Shown in pieces: positions 1 to 8,962 of a DNA stretch of 43,261 bases. Every line of letters begins with the position of its first letter. Position 1 is the stretch's first letter. The notes under the pieces were generated by a model. The model was given only the letters and a program-made list of their open reading frames with translations. It had not been told where the DNA came from and searched no databases. Origin of the DNA: Leuconostoc falkenbergense (GTDB taxonomy: Bacteria; Bacillota; Bacilli; Lactobacillales; Lactobacillaceae); contig NZ_BMBS01000015.1 of assembly GCF_014634805.1 (NCBI RefSeq), positions 1-43,261 of the forward strand, given 5' to 3'. Both the position numbers and the translations under genes were made by a program.

Positions 1-1
1 T

Positions 2-74
2 TGTTTTAGACAATTACCATTAAAGGCGCTGCGGCTTTTTTATTCAAGTGTTCGGTTTAATTTTACAATCTACC
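2..74 (-). mobile_element. IS end, left contig border (probably IS30-like)
   Basis: Positions 2-74 are the exact reverse complement of 43189-43261 (73 bp, mismatch beginning at 75). Read from inside the contig outward, the element begins GGTAGATTGTAAAATT and contains an imperfect GC-rich hairpin near a T-run, like a terminator close to an IS end. The GTAGATT start resembles IS30-family ends; this assignment is from memory. No transposase is in the window, so only the terminus is seen. The border lies inside the reading frame of a surface-protein gene. Confidence 0.75.
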
Positions 75-406
75 TTATTATCAGTTGTTTTAGTCAGATT
101 GTCTGCAACATCATCTGTTTTCTTTCCAGATTCATTGGTTTGATTATTTTCTGATTCTTCCGCAGCAGATGTGGCTACAATATCGTTAGATGATTCCTCT
201 TTTGTAGTATTTTTAGCAGAACTACTATCCACTATTTTATTAGCAGTTGAAACATTAGTATCATCAGCAGAAGCTACTGAGTGGTTCATCAGAATTGAAC
301 CACCAAACAAGCTGATTATTGAAGCACCCGAAACGAGCCATAGTTTTCCTGCCTTGTACATCTTGAATCTTTTACTATTTTCCTGATTGTCATAATTTAA
401 TTTCAT
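44..406 (-). pseudogene. KxYKxGKxW signal-peptide surface protein, cut by IS
   Basis: N-terminal fragment of a secreted surface protein. Residues 15-23 read KMYKAGKLW, the KxYKxGKxW motif found in long signal peptides of glucansucrases and serine-rich adhesins of lactic acid bacteria. A hydrophobic segment and a VASAD-type cleavage site follow at about residues 46-49, then a Ser/Thr/Asn/Glu-rich linker typical of these proteins. A good Shine-Dalgarno (GGGAGAG) precedes the ATG at 406. Host coding ends at about 75; the last residues (VDCKIKPNT then stop) are read from the IS end. The missing part could be a GH70 dextransucrase or an adhesin; the fragment does not decide. It is transcribed divergently from the TetR-like gene. 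Confidence 0.8.
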
Positions 407-581
407 AAATTCTCTCCCTCTCTATCTATTACTACGCTCACTATTATCTACCCATAATATTTATTTTCGGTCATCAATTCTTCAATAGATTGATAGACAA
501 TTATTCACAAATACTTGATATTGTTGACTTGAGTATAGTAACGTTTTTTATTAATACATTTAATTTCAAAGGAAATGAATC

Positions 582-1178
582 ATGAATCGTAATTTAAAAG
601 TTATGCAGACAAAACGAAAAATTTTTTTAGCAATCATTACCTTGTCACGTGATACCCCAATTAACAAAATTAAAAATACTGATATAGCAAACATGACTGA
701 TCTGAATCGCGCCACCATTAAAAAATATATCCAGCCTGATGCAACACCTGATGCCTTTTTTGAAGAATTTCAAAAGGAATTACTTGAGAGAGTCCACTTA
801 GCTTATCAGATTGGTCCAGAGAAATGGTATGATCCCAACATTTATTCACATTCTCAAATGCTCAACCAATTACGCGTTCTGTTTGATTTTCAAAACGAAC
901 TACGTCAGTTGTTTATATACTGCGGCCATACAGCTGCCTATTTCTTTCACCAGCTAAAATTAGGACTGCAGAGTCGGGACTTCACAATTTATCGTATTGA
1001 ACAGCAATCCGAACATGTTCCTGGACTATCATATATTTCAGAGCGACAAGCAGTCTTCTTCAAAAACGAACTATTCGCTTTAATCTGCACTTGGATTACA
1101 AGCGAGAATCCAGAAACACCCGAGGAATTTATCAAAGTTATTGAAAACTTGTGGGCTAATCAGATGATTTGGCCATAA
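582..1178 (+). CDS. TetR/AcrR-like transcriptional regulator
   Basis: A 198-residue protein with the size and layout of TetR-family repressors. An N-terminal helix-turn-helix region at about residues 24-48 (TPINKIKNTDIANMTDLNRA, then TIKKYI) is followed by an all-helical C-terminal half without recognisable ligand residues. AAAGGAAATGAATC precedes the ATG, giving a usable ribosome binding site. It stands alone, diverging from the interrupted surface-protein gene across 175 bp, so that gene is a possible target; this is inference from position only. Transcription ends at the bidirectional hairpin at 1201-1235. The family call rests on architecture, and the effector is unknown. Confidence 0.65.
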   Translation: MNRNLKVMQTKRKIFLAIITLSRDTPINKIKNTDIANMTDLNRATIKKYIQPDATPDAFFEEFQKELLERVHLAYQIGPEKWYDPNIYSHSQMLNQLRVLFDFQNELRQLFIYCGHTAAYFFHQLKLGLQSRDFTIYRIEQQSEHVPGLSYISERQAVFFKNELFALICTWITSENPETPEEFIKVIENLWANQMIWP

Positions 1179-1200
1179 TAAAGTGAAGTATTTTGGTCGC

Positions 1201-1235
1201 AAAAAAATAACTTGTGAGTCCACAAGTTATTTTTT
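1201..1235. terminator. Bidirectional intrinsic terminator
   Basis: A near-perfect hairpin: ATAACTTGTG, loop AGTC, CACAAGTTAT, flanked by an A-run on the left and a T-run on the right. It sits between convergent genes, the TetR-like gene (+) and the beta-lactamase-like gene (-), and can serve both. Confidence 0.85.
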
Positions 1236-2039
1236 CTAAAACAAAATCATTTCTTCCCACAAAACATGACTTATATTGTTAAACAACGCCAGTCGCTGAA
1301 ATCTGTGACTGGCGCTTGTTTTTGTTAACAGCGCAACATCTAATTGGTGATCATCAAATACAATACTCATAATATCATGATTAACTGTCGCCCCTTCACC
1401 GGTCTTATTGAAAATGGTGAATTCTTGAAATGGCGCTGATGTGTTTTCAATAAACGTCCCCGGCAACTTATATTGCGATTGCTGACGCGTCAATAAATAG
1501 TTGGTAACCGAATGTTCCAGAACATTTTTTAACATTGATAAACTATCAGCGGCCGTTGTTTCGTTATCTAACTTGGTTTGTGCCATGAATTGGCGACGCA
1601 AGTGAGTGTTTGTATAACGTGAGCTCGCAAAGTGATTGATTTCTGCCATACCAAAATAACGTATCAACGCATTTGCTGCCCAATTATCTGAAATCGTCAA
1701 CATTAGCGCTTGCAATTTCGCCACCGTGACAGTCTGATTATTGCCCGACAATACGTCTAAAATACCTGCTCCAAAATGCGTTAGCTTTCGTTTCGTCCAC
1801 CAAATATCATCCTCAGCCAACCCAAAATCTGAATTAATTAGCGACACTTTGTTGGCTAAGACTTCTGGCTTTTCAGTCATAATATAATCTGAAATCAGTA
1901 ACTTTATTATACTGGCTGATGGAAAAGATAAATTTGGCCGCAACGACAACAAAACACTGCCATCAAGTGACAAAACAATTGCAGTCTGACCTTCAAAATC
2001 CGACAGCAATTGTTCAATTTTTTGTATCTTAAATGACAT
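1236..2039 (-). CDS. Class A beta-lactamase-like serine hydrolase
   Basis: Serine hydrolase of the penicillin-binding/class A beta-lactamase fold. All three active-site motifs are visible (numbered from ATG 2039): S43-I-I-K46, S117-D-N119 and K212-T-G214. A NETTAAD stretch lies where the omega-loop glutamate is expected. There is no signal peptide, so unlike secreted beta-lactamases it should be cytoplasmic. The ATG at 2039 follows GAGGAG at good spacing; the upstream in-frame TTG at 2057 lies before that site and is not preferred. The gene overlaps the end of the epimerase gene by 11 bp and is last in the muropeptide-recycling operon. Hydrolysis of a cell-wall peptide derivative is more likely than antibiotic resistance; the substrate is unknown. 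Confidence 0.8.
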   Translation of the reverse strand: MSFKIQKIEQLLSDFEGQTAIVLSLDGSVLLSLRPNLSFPSASIIKLLISDYIMTEKPEVLANKVSLINSDFGLAEDDIWWTKRKLTHFGAGILDVLSGNNQTVTVAKLQALMLTISDNWAANALIRYFGMAEINHFASSRYTNTHLRRQFMAQTKLDNETTAADSLSMLKNVLEHSVTNYLLTRQQSQYKLPGTFIENTSAPFQEFTIFNKTGEGATVNHDIMSIVFDDHQLDVALLTKTSASHRFQRLALFNNISHVLWEEMILF

Positions 2040-3129
2040 CAAAACTCCTCTGCGCAATACCCAGTCCTGACCGATTTGAAGGTATCAATTGCGTTTGATC
2101 AAGCCGCAAGCCATCAGAAACAAGGTCATAGTCAAACATAAACGGTGCGTCTAAGTCAACGTATTTGACAGTTTTATTTGTGTTAGCTAAAGCGACAGCA
2201 AATGCAATACTGATTTTTGATTCAATCATACAACCAATCATAGCTTGTCCGTTAAAATCATTAACAGTTTGGAATATCTTTTGCGCTTCAGTAATACTGC
2301 CTGCTTTTTCCAGCTTAACATTAATCAAACGGACAGCGGTTTCGTGCATATATTGAAACGCTTGGTGATGATTAAAGACACTTTCATCCAGCATGATCGG
2401 TATCTTAGACTTGACAACTAGCGCTTTAAGCTGGTGTTCAAAGCCGACTTTCAATGGCTGCTCAATAAAATCAATTGGCAATTCTTTAGTAAGTGCCATT
2501 TCAATAAACTGCATTGTTTGTGCAACTGTCCAAGCCTGATTCGCATCAATTCGAAAATGTATTTTTTGATATCGATGATTTAATTGTGCAATTTTATCAA
2601 TTTCATTCACAATAGTATCGCCACCAACCTTAATTTTTAAAGCTGAGAAACCTCGGCTGACAATACCATCAGCGTCTTGTAACATCTGATTTTTTTGGCT
2701 AATACTCAATGTGTAATCGGTCACTACCGGTTGACTCGTGCCACCTAAATACTCAGCAATCGGTAAGTCTGCAATACGAGCAAAAATGTCATAGACGGCT
2801 TCACTGACTGCCACACGTGCTGCAGAATTAAACACAATTAAACCATGAACAAATTCATCAACTTCTGCCGGTGTTTGAAAAGTTTGATTAACAATGGCTG
2901 GTTTTACAATGTCATTGATGACCGCCACAATACTTGTCAAAGTATCGCCAGTTACTTTCAGTGATGGCACCGCTTCACCATAACCTGTAAAAATAATGCC
3001 GGTCTCCGTTTTCGCTGACACTGCAATCACGATACCTCCTGCATTATCCTGCCGATGCAAATTAGTCACAAATGGCCGTTTTAACTTAACAGTGTATTTT
3101 TTTAATTTAATGTCGCTAACAATAATCAT
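2029..3129 (-). CDS. L-Ala-D/L-Glu (dipeptide) epimerase, enolase superfamily
   Basis: Member of the muconate-lactonizing/dipeptide epimerase branch of the enolase superfamily, 366 residues, the usual length. Catalytic features are present: K165-x-K167 (ALKIKVGG), metal ligands D195 (FRIDANQAW), E223 (FIEQPL) and D248 (MLDESVF), and the opposite lysine K272 (NVKLEKAG). Known family members interconvert L-Ala-D-Glu and L-Ala-L-Glu so that murein peptides can be cut by ordinary dipeptidases. Its ATG overlaps the pepV stop codon (ATGA), indicating translational coupling. Position after pepV and two carboxypeptidases fits murein peptide salvage. Substrate specificity within the family varies, so the exact dipeptide is inferred. 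Confidence 0.85.
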   Translation of the reverse strand: MIIVSDIKLKKYTVKLKRPFVTNLHRQDNAGGIVIAVSAKTETGIIFTGYGEAVPSLKVTGDTLTSIVAVINDIVKPAIVNQTFQTPAEVDEFVHGLIVFNSAARVAVSEAVYDIFARIADLPIAEYLGGTSQPVVTDYTLSISQKNQMLQDADGIVSRGFSALKIKVGGDTIVNEIDKIAQLNHRYQKIHFRIDANQAWTVAQTMQFIEMALTKELPIDFIEQPLKVGFEHQLKALVVKSKIPIMLDESVFNHHQAFQYMHETAVRLINVKLEKAGSITEAQKIFQTVNDFNGQAMIGCMIESKISIAFAVALANTNKTVKYVDLDAPFMFDYDLVSDGLRLDQTQLIPSNRSGLGIAQRSFDVI

Positions 3130-4556
3130 TTTATATTTCCCAATCGGTAGATACTTTCCACTAAAATAGCCATTGCTTTTGGATAATTTTCTAAATCATA
3201 TTTTTCATTTGCTTGATGAGCCGTTGTTGTTTGCCACGCAAATCGTGTGCCAAAAGCAGCACCACGCTTAATTAATCTACCGTAAGACGCACCAGTTGAA
3301 TAATGCAGCACTGTTGGCTGACCCATCACTGTTTCATAACTTGCCAACAAAGTTGCAATCACAGCATCATTTTTAGGCGTCAAATGTGGTAACAATTCAT
3401 CCTTTTTGACTGTCACGCTACTATGCAAGGCTTTGACACTTCGTTGAATAATGGCAAGCATTTGTTTTTCAGTAATACCAATTGGATATCTGATATTGAT
3501 ACTAAAGTAACCATCCCCGCCACTGACAAATTTCTGTAATCCATAATTCACGACCAACGGTCCCATTTCAGCTTGATTAAAGGCCAAACCCATTTTTTTG
3601 CCGAAATAATCTAAATGTGCTGTACGACCTAAAATTTGTAAAAAAGCAGCGGCTTCACCAGTAAAGTCAAATTGCGTCAGAAAATTAGCCAAATAAGTCC
3701 CAGCATTTAAACCAGCATCAGGTGTTGAGCCATGCGCTTGTTTCCCTATCATTTTAATTTCAAGGCCATTACTTAGCGTTTGGACAGTAGCTTTCAGGCC
3801 AACATCAGCATTTCGCTTCAAAAAATAGTCCAGTTTTTCGGTTACAATAGGCTCATCAATTCCAGTTATTGTAGCAACAGCCAAGCCGGGTACGACGTTG
3901 CCAGCAACTCCGGCGTCAAATTTTAATAATGTTACATTATCTTGACCTTGTTTTGTATCTGAAAATGACACCATAAAGTTGGCAATACCTGCTTCAGCAT
4001 TTTCCACAATAAATTCACCATCAGGGGAAAAACCGATGTCAGGCACCCCCTCTTTTTGGAAATAATAAGGCATATCTGACCAATCATTCTCTTCATCGGT
4101 GCCAATGATTAATCTTATTTTATTTTTAACAGCAAGCTGTTGATCAGCAATCAGTTTGATGGCGTAGTAACTCAGCATTGTCGAGGCCTTCATATCATCA
4201 ACACCACGACCAGTCAGAAAATGTCCCTGTTGTTCTGGTTCAAATGGTGATGACGTCCAGCCATCTCCCACCGGAACAACATCGACATGAACAAGAATAC
4301 CAACGGTTTCTGACGCTGCCTCTGGACCATATTCAATATACCCAACACGATCCGCAACACATCCAAAGCGCAAACCATCACGTGCAGCAAAACTCAGCAT
4401 TTGATTCAGTGCTTGTTTGACTGCAACACCATACGGATGAGTTTTGTCACTTGTTTGTGTGCTTTTCACTGATGGAATTTTAACTAACGTTTTGAGATCT
4501 TTTAGCCATTGCTCGTAATAGTTTGGCACCATTTTTTGCCAAGAAGATTCGCTCAT
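3126..4556 (-). CDS. pepV: PepV-type dipeptidase (M20 family)
   Basis: Cytoplasmic zinc dipeptidase that removes N-terminal residues from a broad range of dipeptides. At 476 residues it matches lactobacillal PepV (about 470). M20 motifs are visible: HVDVVPVGDGW (first metal His and Asp), GRGVDDMK (bridging Asp) and GTDEENDWSD (general base Glu and metal ligand), with SPDGE and a C-terminal region rich in His. No signal peptide. The ATG at 4556 follows GAGG at 6 nt. It lies 19 bp after the L,D-carboxypeptidase-like gene and overlaps the epimerase start. In this operon it probably cuts epimerised Ala-Glu or other murein-derived dipeptides. Confidence 0.9.
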   Translation of the reverse strand: MSESSWQKMVPNYYEQWLKDLKTLVKIPSVKSTQTSDKTHPYGVAVKQALNQMLSFAARDGLRFGCVADRVGYIEYGPEAASETVGILVHVDVVPVGDGWTSSPFEPEQQGHFLTGRGVDDMKASTMLSYYAIKLIADQQLAVKNKIRLIIGTDEENDWSDMPYYFQKEGVPDIGFSPDGEFIVENAEAGIANFMVSFSDTKQGQDNVTLLKFDAGVAGNVVPGLAVATITGIDEPIVTEKLDYFLKRNADVGLKATVQTLSNGLEIKMIGKQAHGSTPDAGLNAGTYLANFLTQFDFTGEAAAFLQILGRTAHLDYFGKKMGLAFNQAEMGPLVVNYGLQKFVSGGDGYFSINIRYPIGITEKQMLAIIQRSVKALHSSVTVKKDELLPHLTPKNDAVIATLLASYETVMGQPTVLHYSTGASYGRLIKRGAAFGTRFAWQTTTAHQANEKYDLENYPKAMAILVESIYRLGNIK

Positions 4557-4575
4557 CTTAAACCTCTACTCCATT

Positions 4576-5226
4576 TCATCGCTGATCATTATACTGAGTC
4601 CGAAACCACAAATGTGATTTTGAATTAGTTGTTAAGCGTTCGATATACTCCTCTAGTGATAACCCATTTTTTGTCATGTAAGCGGCATTTTCTTGACCAA
4701 CAAATCTAAAGTGCCACGGTTCATAATTAATACCCGTCCAGTTTACTTTTGCCTTGGGGTATCGCAAAATGAAACCATAGTCAACAGCGTGATTTATCAG
4801 CCACTGTTGTGAAATAAGCTGATCAACATCATCATACAAATCCTGTCTGTCATTTAAAAACGCTGTGTCTATTATGTCAACAGCTAAACCAGTATGATGT
4901 TCACTTGAACCAGGCAGTTGTGAATAAGCTAACGTCATGTTTTGTGCCTGTTCAAGTGAATAACCGGCATTGCGGTGACGCTGGACAGATTGATCAAATA
5001 GGCTTTTTTGATACGCAATCGAGCGATAACCAGAGACTAATGTAAAACGAAACCCATTTTTCTCTGCTTCGGAAAACAAACTAGATAAACTATCTACAAT
5101 ACTAGTATTAATCGTTTCTTTCCCAATTAAGAACCGTTCAAACGCTAGTTCTTCTTGAATAGGATGTTGCTGATTAACAACAAGCAAATTAGGATTGTCT
5201 AAAGCACCGCTATTTGGAAAATTCAT
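4576..5226 (-). CDS. VanY/LdcB-family zinc carboxypeptidase
   Basis: Peptidase M15B (VanY/LdcB) domain covering most of the 216 residues. Zinc motifs are SEHHTGLAVD (H110, D117) and EPWHFRF (E169, H172), with the family SGYRS motif at about 65-69. Family members remove terminal D-Ala or cut L-Lys-D-Ala in murein peptides. Most are secreted or lipid-anchored, but this one begins MNFPNSGALD with no signal peptide or membrane segment, suggesting action on imported peptides in the cytoplasm. GGGAGG precedes the ATG at 5226, which overlaps the D,D-carboxypeptidase gene by 17 bp. L,D versus D,D specificity cannot be read from sequence. Confidence 0.85.
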   Translation of the reverse strand: MNFPNSGALDNPNLLVVNQQHPIQEELAFERFLIGKETINTSIVDSLSSLFSEAEKNGFRFTLVSGYRSIAYQKSLFDQSVQRHRNAGYSLEQAQNMTLAYSQLPGSSEHHTGLAVDIIDTAFLNDRQDLYDDVDQLISQQWLINHAVDYGFILRYPKAKVNWTGINYEPWHFRFVGQENAAYMTKNGLSLEEYIERLTTNSKSHLWFRTQYNDQR

Positions 5227-6037
5227 TCGTTGTTGCCTCCCTTATGAGCCTTTCAGCTTCATCAAACTTGGCAAAATGATTAGCCCCATCAAAGCCTAAA
5301 AGCACCACAATATATCGTTTATGCTGATGTGTAATAACTGCAATAAGGTTCTGTTTCGCACGGTCAGTAAAACCAGTTTTCAACCCTGCCCAAGTCATAT
5401 CATGTGAGGGATTAGCAATTTTTGGATTACGATTTAACCAAATTTTATTTTCAATTACCATTTGCGCTTGTTGCGCTAATGATAAGATATCAGGAAAATT
5501 CAAAATAAGCTTCTTTGTCAATAATAACAACGCGTTGGCAGACATTTTTGTGACTTTTTTGTCGCTAACGTGCTGACTAATGAAAAAATCAGCAAGATCC
5601 TCATCATCTAGACCAGTTGGATTACTAATGTCGCCATCAATTTTCATCGCCGCCAATAATAATTGTGTTTGATGACGCCAATTTGACAAAGAACCAAATA
5701 AGGTCAGCATCAATTGAAGCGCTGGCTGATTTTCAGATATCAGCAAGGTCATGTTAAGTAAATCAATGACCTCATAACCCTGTGGTACAGTCATTGGAAT
5801 ATCTGCCAAATCAGGGTTAGAACCCACTGCAGCAACATTTGCTGTGACTGGTAGAACTGAATGATAATCGAGCTTACCTTGTTGAATCGCTGACATCGTT
5901 TGATAAATAATAATTAGTTTTGCTAAAGAGGCAGTTGGCCATTTTAGATTGTCATTCTTACTGGCAATGACTTTGTCATCAGTGATTGAAAATACAATAT
6001 AAGCTTGGGCCGAAGTCTCAATTGGTTCACTTATCAT
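5210..6037 (-). CDS. S11-type D-Ala-D-Ala carboxypeptidase homologue, cytoplasmic
   Basis: Penicillin-binding-type serine peptidase (DacA/S11 or class A beta-lactamase-related). Numbered from ATG 6037, motifs are S37-L-A-K40 (TASLAKL), S101-E-N103 (LISENQPA) and K220-T-G222 (LKTGFTD). It lacks both the N-terminal signal and the C-terminal membrane anchor of secreted DacA enzymes, so a cytoplasmic role on imported muropeptides is inferred. The ATG at 6037 overlaps the stop of the peptide-binding-protein gene; no strong Shine-Dalgarno is present and coupling is likely. Alternative starts at 6049 (ATG) and 6070 (GTG) exist. It is the first intact enzyme gene of the operon. Confidence 0.78.
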   Translation of the reverse strand: MISEPIETSAQAYIVFSITDDKVIASKNDNLKWPTASLAKLIIIYQTMSAIQQGKLDYHSVLPVTANVAAVGSNPDLADIPMTVPQGYEVIDLLNMTLLISENQPALQLMLTLFGSLSNWRHQTQLLLAAMKIDGDISNPTGLDDEDLADFFISQHVSDKKVTKMSANALLLLTKKLILNFPDILSLAQQAQMVIENKIWLNRNPKIANPSHDMTWAGLKTGFTDRAKQNLIAVITHQHKRYIVVLLGFDGANHFAKFDEAERLIREATTNEFSK

Positions 6038-7673
6038 GTTTGACAGCATTCTTATAAATTGTGCCGGCACCCGTTGTGAAGTATTGAATACCTGACACTT
6101 TTGGATTAGATAATTGTACTTGTTGACCCCAAATAACTGGGTTGACAGCTGAATCTTGGAACAAAATTTTCTCGCCTAATTGCTCATCCTTATCGCGTGC
6201 ACTTCCCTTTTGTGCATCGGTCGATAGTGCCTTTTTGATAGCGGCATCATAACTGGCATTTGACCACTTACCATCGTTATTTGGTGATGACGTTGTGAAC
6301 AAATTCAAGAAGGTTGTCGGTTCAGCGTAATCACCATACCAATTGACATAGATAATATCGAAGTTTTGGTCAGTTTGATCATTTAATCTCTGCTTGAATG
6401 GCACAAATTTTTCTGAAATCGTCAAACCGGATAATTTCTGCCATGAATCTTTCATAAAGTCTCCGACAAGCTTAGTTTGTGGCACATCTGCAGTCAGTTC
6501 CAATGTCAGATTTAGTTTGGTTAATCCTTCCTCTTTCATACCTTCTGCAAATAACTGCTTAGCTTTTTCAAGATCGTAGCTGTAATCCTGTTTGGCTGTT
6601 GATGCGAAATCCTTACCACTAGCCGTTTTTGATAGTCCGGCGGGTGTCATACCTGTGGGTACTTTACCAACACTGTTATAAATTGAGCTCAAGATTTCGG
6701 AACGATTTGTTGCTAAATTCAACGCTTGACGAATTTTCTGATTGTTCAAGCCTTTAACTTTACCCGTCTGATTGTACTCAAAATATGATGTTGCTGCCAA
6801 TGGAACAGCTTTGTAGTCTTTACGCTTACTATTAGCCGTTTGTAATTCAGTCGTACTCAAAACAGCCAAATCTAAGCTACCACGTTTGTATTCCTGAACA
6901 GCTGTTGCAGGATTTTTGATGACACTATAATTCACACCAGCGTTTTTGACGCTTTTGGCGTTGTAATAATTTTTATTCGGAATTAACTTAAACGACGTGT
7001 TCGTACCATTCCAGCCAACAAATTTATATGGTCCAGAATAAATTTGTTCACTTGATTTAGTACCAAGTTTCTAGCCTGCTTTCGTATTAAATGCCTCATT
7101 TTGTGGGTAAAAACTAGGGAATGACATGAGACTAGCAAATTGCGGCTGTGGCGAATCTAATGTCACAACGACTGTTGAAGCGTTTTTTGCAACGATTCCC
7201 AGTGAATTGACATCTTTATCTGTTCCGGCACTGATTGCATCCGCATTTTTAATGCCAGAATAAATATAAGCATACTGTGAGGCAGTTTTAGGATTAACCG
7301 TCCGACGCCAAGCATAAACGAAATCTTTTGCAGTCAATTTTGTACCATTCGACCATTTCAAGTTTTTACGTAAATGGAATGTCCATGTCAAACCATCTTT
7401 TGATGTGGTCCAGCTTTTTGCAAGACCTGCAACCGGTTTACCACTTGCACTTTTACTTAACAAGCCCTCTTGTGTATTTCCAGCAATCTCAAACGCATAA
7501 GTATCGGTCATTTTTGACAAATCCTGTGTTGTTAGATCAGTGCTAATATAGGTTTTGATCGTTGCATCGCTTGAACTACCACTGGTTCCCCACACACCGG
7601 CAACTCGCGTTCCTGCCGCAATGACCACAATAGCGCCGATGGTGCCAAAAATGATTGTATTCCGTTTTACCAT
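6027..7673 (-). pseudogene. OppA/DppA-like peptide-binding protein with internal amber stop
   Basis: Family 5 extracellular solute-binding protein, about 548 codons. An in-frame TAG at 7071-7073 (codon 201) splits it: GKPVAGLAKSW and the FVYAWRRTVNP signature lie before the stop, while IYSGPYKFVGWN and the remaining ligand-binding lobes follow in the same frame. Only one substitution is needed to restore the gene. The N-terminus is a hydrophobic segment (IIFGTIGAIVVIAAG) with no lipobox cysteine, so it looks like an uncleaved anchor. As the first gene before four cytoplasmic murein-peptide enzymes, it probably captured cell-wall peptides for an oligopeptide permease encoded elsewhere, by analogy with MppA. 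The stop may abolish uptake or reduce downstream expression by polarity. Confidence 0.85.
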
Positions 7674-7856
7674 ATATATTTCTTATCTCTCTGTTATTCT
7701 CTCATCAAAGCGTTATTAAGATAATTCTCTTTTTAAATTAGCACTTTTTCATTTGAATATAACTTTTTTAATTTGATACTAAATATAATAGCATACGGTC
7801 TTTTAAACATTTTTGAAAAACATCTATATTATAACTAGTTTTTTGTGCACAACGCA

Positions 7857-7890
7857 CAAAAAAACAGTCAATCACTATAATTGACTGTTT
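7857..7890 (-). terminator. Intrinsic terminator after the 2H phosphoesterase gene
   Basis: On the minus strand, AACAGTCAAT, loop TATAGTG, ATTGACTGTT, then a run of seven T. It lies about 20 bp beyond the stop at 7909. The rest of 7674-7856 is AT-rich and must contain the promoter of the peptide-recycling operon, but no convincing -35/-10 pair was identified there. Confidence 0.85.
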
Positions 7891-7908
7891 GTAAAATCCT
7901 AAAAACAT

Positions 7909-8430
7909 TCACACCAATTCAAATGAAGCCAAAATTTCAGAGTCATCATTAGCAAGAATATTTTCAATAGCAACATATTTGATCTTAGCTGTTATATGCC
8001 ATTGTAATTCATTTAGTGTCTCAACGAGTTGACGCGCTTCACTGGGTTGTAAGGATTGTCCTATTGTAACGTGTGGTTGATACGGTATATCACGACGGTA
8101 AAAAGGCTCAAAATTATCCAGTTCATAAAGCTTGTCGTGTATCATTTTGATTATGTCTGCGCCTTGCGCAACGGATAACCAAACGTAGCCGTTATCCGTG
8201 TCGCCTCCAACACAATTCAGTGTTAGAGTGAACAACTCAAGACGTTTCACAACAGATTGCACCGCATCACAAATACTCGTATCCGAGGCATTACTTTTGA
8301 AAGGAAACACAAGCGATACATGAGGTCGAATATGTGTATATAAGCTATCATTTTTTTGTCGAATCGACTGAATGGTTGCTTGATCAACTGAATTAAAGTC
8401 TGGAAAAATCAAAACGGACCGATATTTCAT
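7909..8430 (-). CDS. 2H phosphoesterase superfamily protein (LigT/2'-5' RNA ligase-like)
   Basis: A 173-residue protein with the two histidine signatures of the 2H superfamily: HVSL near residue 38 (RPHVSLVFPF) and HVTI near 123 (QPHVTIGQ). Family members act as cyclic phosphodiesterases or RNA 2',3'-cyclic-phosphate processing enzymes; the substrate here is unknown. AAAGGAG lies five bases before the ATG at 8430, so this start is preferred over the in-frame GTG at 8436, which would abut the ribosome site. It follows the broken Nudix gene by 37 bp and may share its transcript. A terminator follows at 7857-7890. Confidence 0.8.
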   Translation of the reverse strand: MKYRSVLIFPDFNSVDQATIQSIRQKNDSLYTHIRPHVSLVFPFKSNASDTSICDAVQSVVKRLELFTLTLNCVGGDTDNGYVWLSVAQGADIIKMIHDKLYELDNFEPFYRRDIPYQPHVTIGQSLQPSEARQLVETLNELQWHITAKIKYVAIENILANDDSEILASFELV

Positions 8431-8467
8431 CGCCACTCCTTTTATTATTGCATATCAAATAAACAGA

Positions 8468-8962
8468 TTAATCACCATTTTCACGTAACCATGGTCGATC
8501 ACTAACTTCATTTTCAGTGATAATCCGATGCAGAGTTTGTTGCGCTTGCGGCACAAACATTTTTGGTTCCGGATGAATAGGTACAAATTGCAAATCCAAT
8601 GTCTCTGTACCATCTTTTTGCAAAAATCCCCCAGCCTGTTCAACTTCAAAACCAATACCAATAGTCTCTTGTGCATCACCCCAAGAATTTTTGTCCGTCA
8701 CATTTGTGGCGATACCCAATACTCTGGTTACGCTAACGTCAATATTCGTTTCTTCTTTAAATTCCCGTACAACCGCTTGCATTGGAGAATCGCCATATTC
8801 AAGATACCCCCCAGGAAATCCCCAGCCAGCGTCTGAATCCCAACGTTTTTCTAACAAAATAGCATCGTGAGTGTCATTCTATAAAACTCCAAACGCAGAA
8901 ACAAAAATCATGCCCTCATGACCAACTTTCTCCCGCATTCGCGCAATATAATTCTTATTCAT
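8468..8962 (-). pseudogene. Nudix hydrolase gene with internal amber stop
   Basis: The full frame from ATG 8962 (AAGGGG ribosome site) reads MNKNYIARMREKVG, then an in-frame TAG at codon 28 (8879-8881), then NDTHDAILLEKRWDSD and the rest of a Nudix domain. The Nudix box is GYLEYGDSPM and then REFKEETNI, with Asp in place of the first Glu. The lost residue lies just before the first core beta-strand, so restart downstream would probably damage the fold, although a TTG at 8857 could in principle initiate. Intact homologues hydrolyse nucleoside diphosphate derivatives; specificity is unknown. One substitution would restore the gene. Confidence 0.8.

Noticed and set aside
1236-2039. Antibiotic-resistance beta-lactamase.
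   Set aside because: No signal peptide, and it is the last gene of a murein-peptide enzyme operon; the motifs are shared by many non-resistance serine hydrolases.
7071-8881. TAG read as an amino acid (amber recoding), because two genes carry in-frame TAG.
   Set aside because: Other genes in the window also carry frameshifts, which recoding cannot explain, and no suppressor tRNA is visible; decay is simpler.
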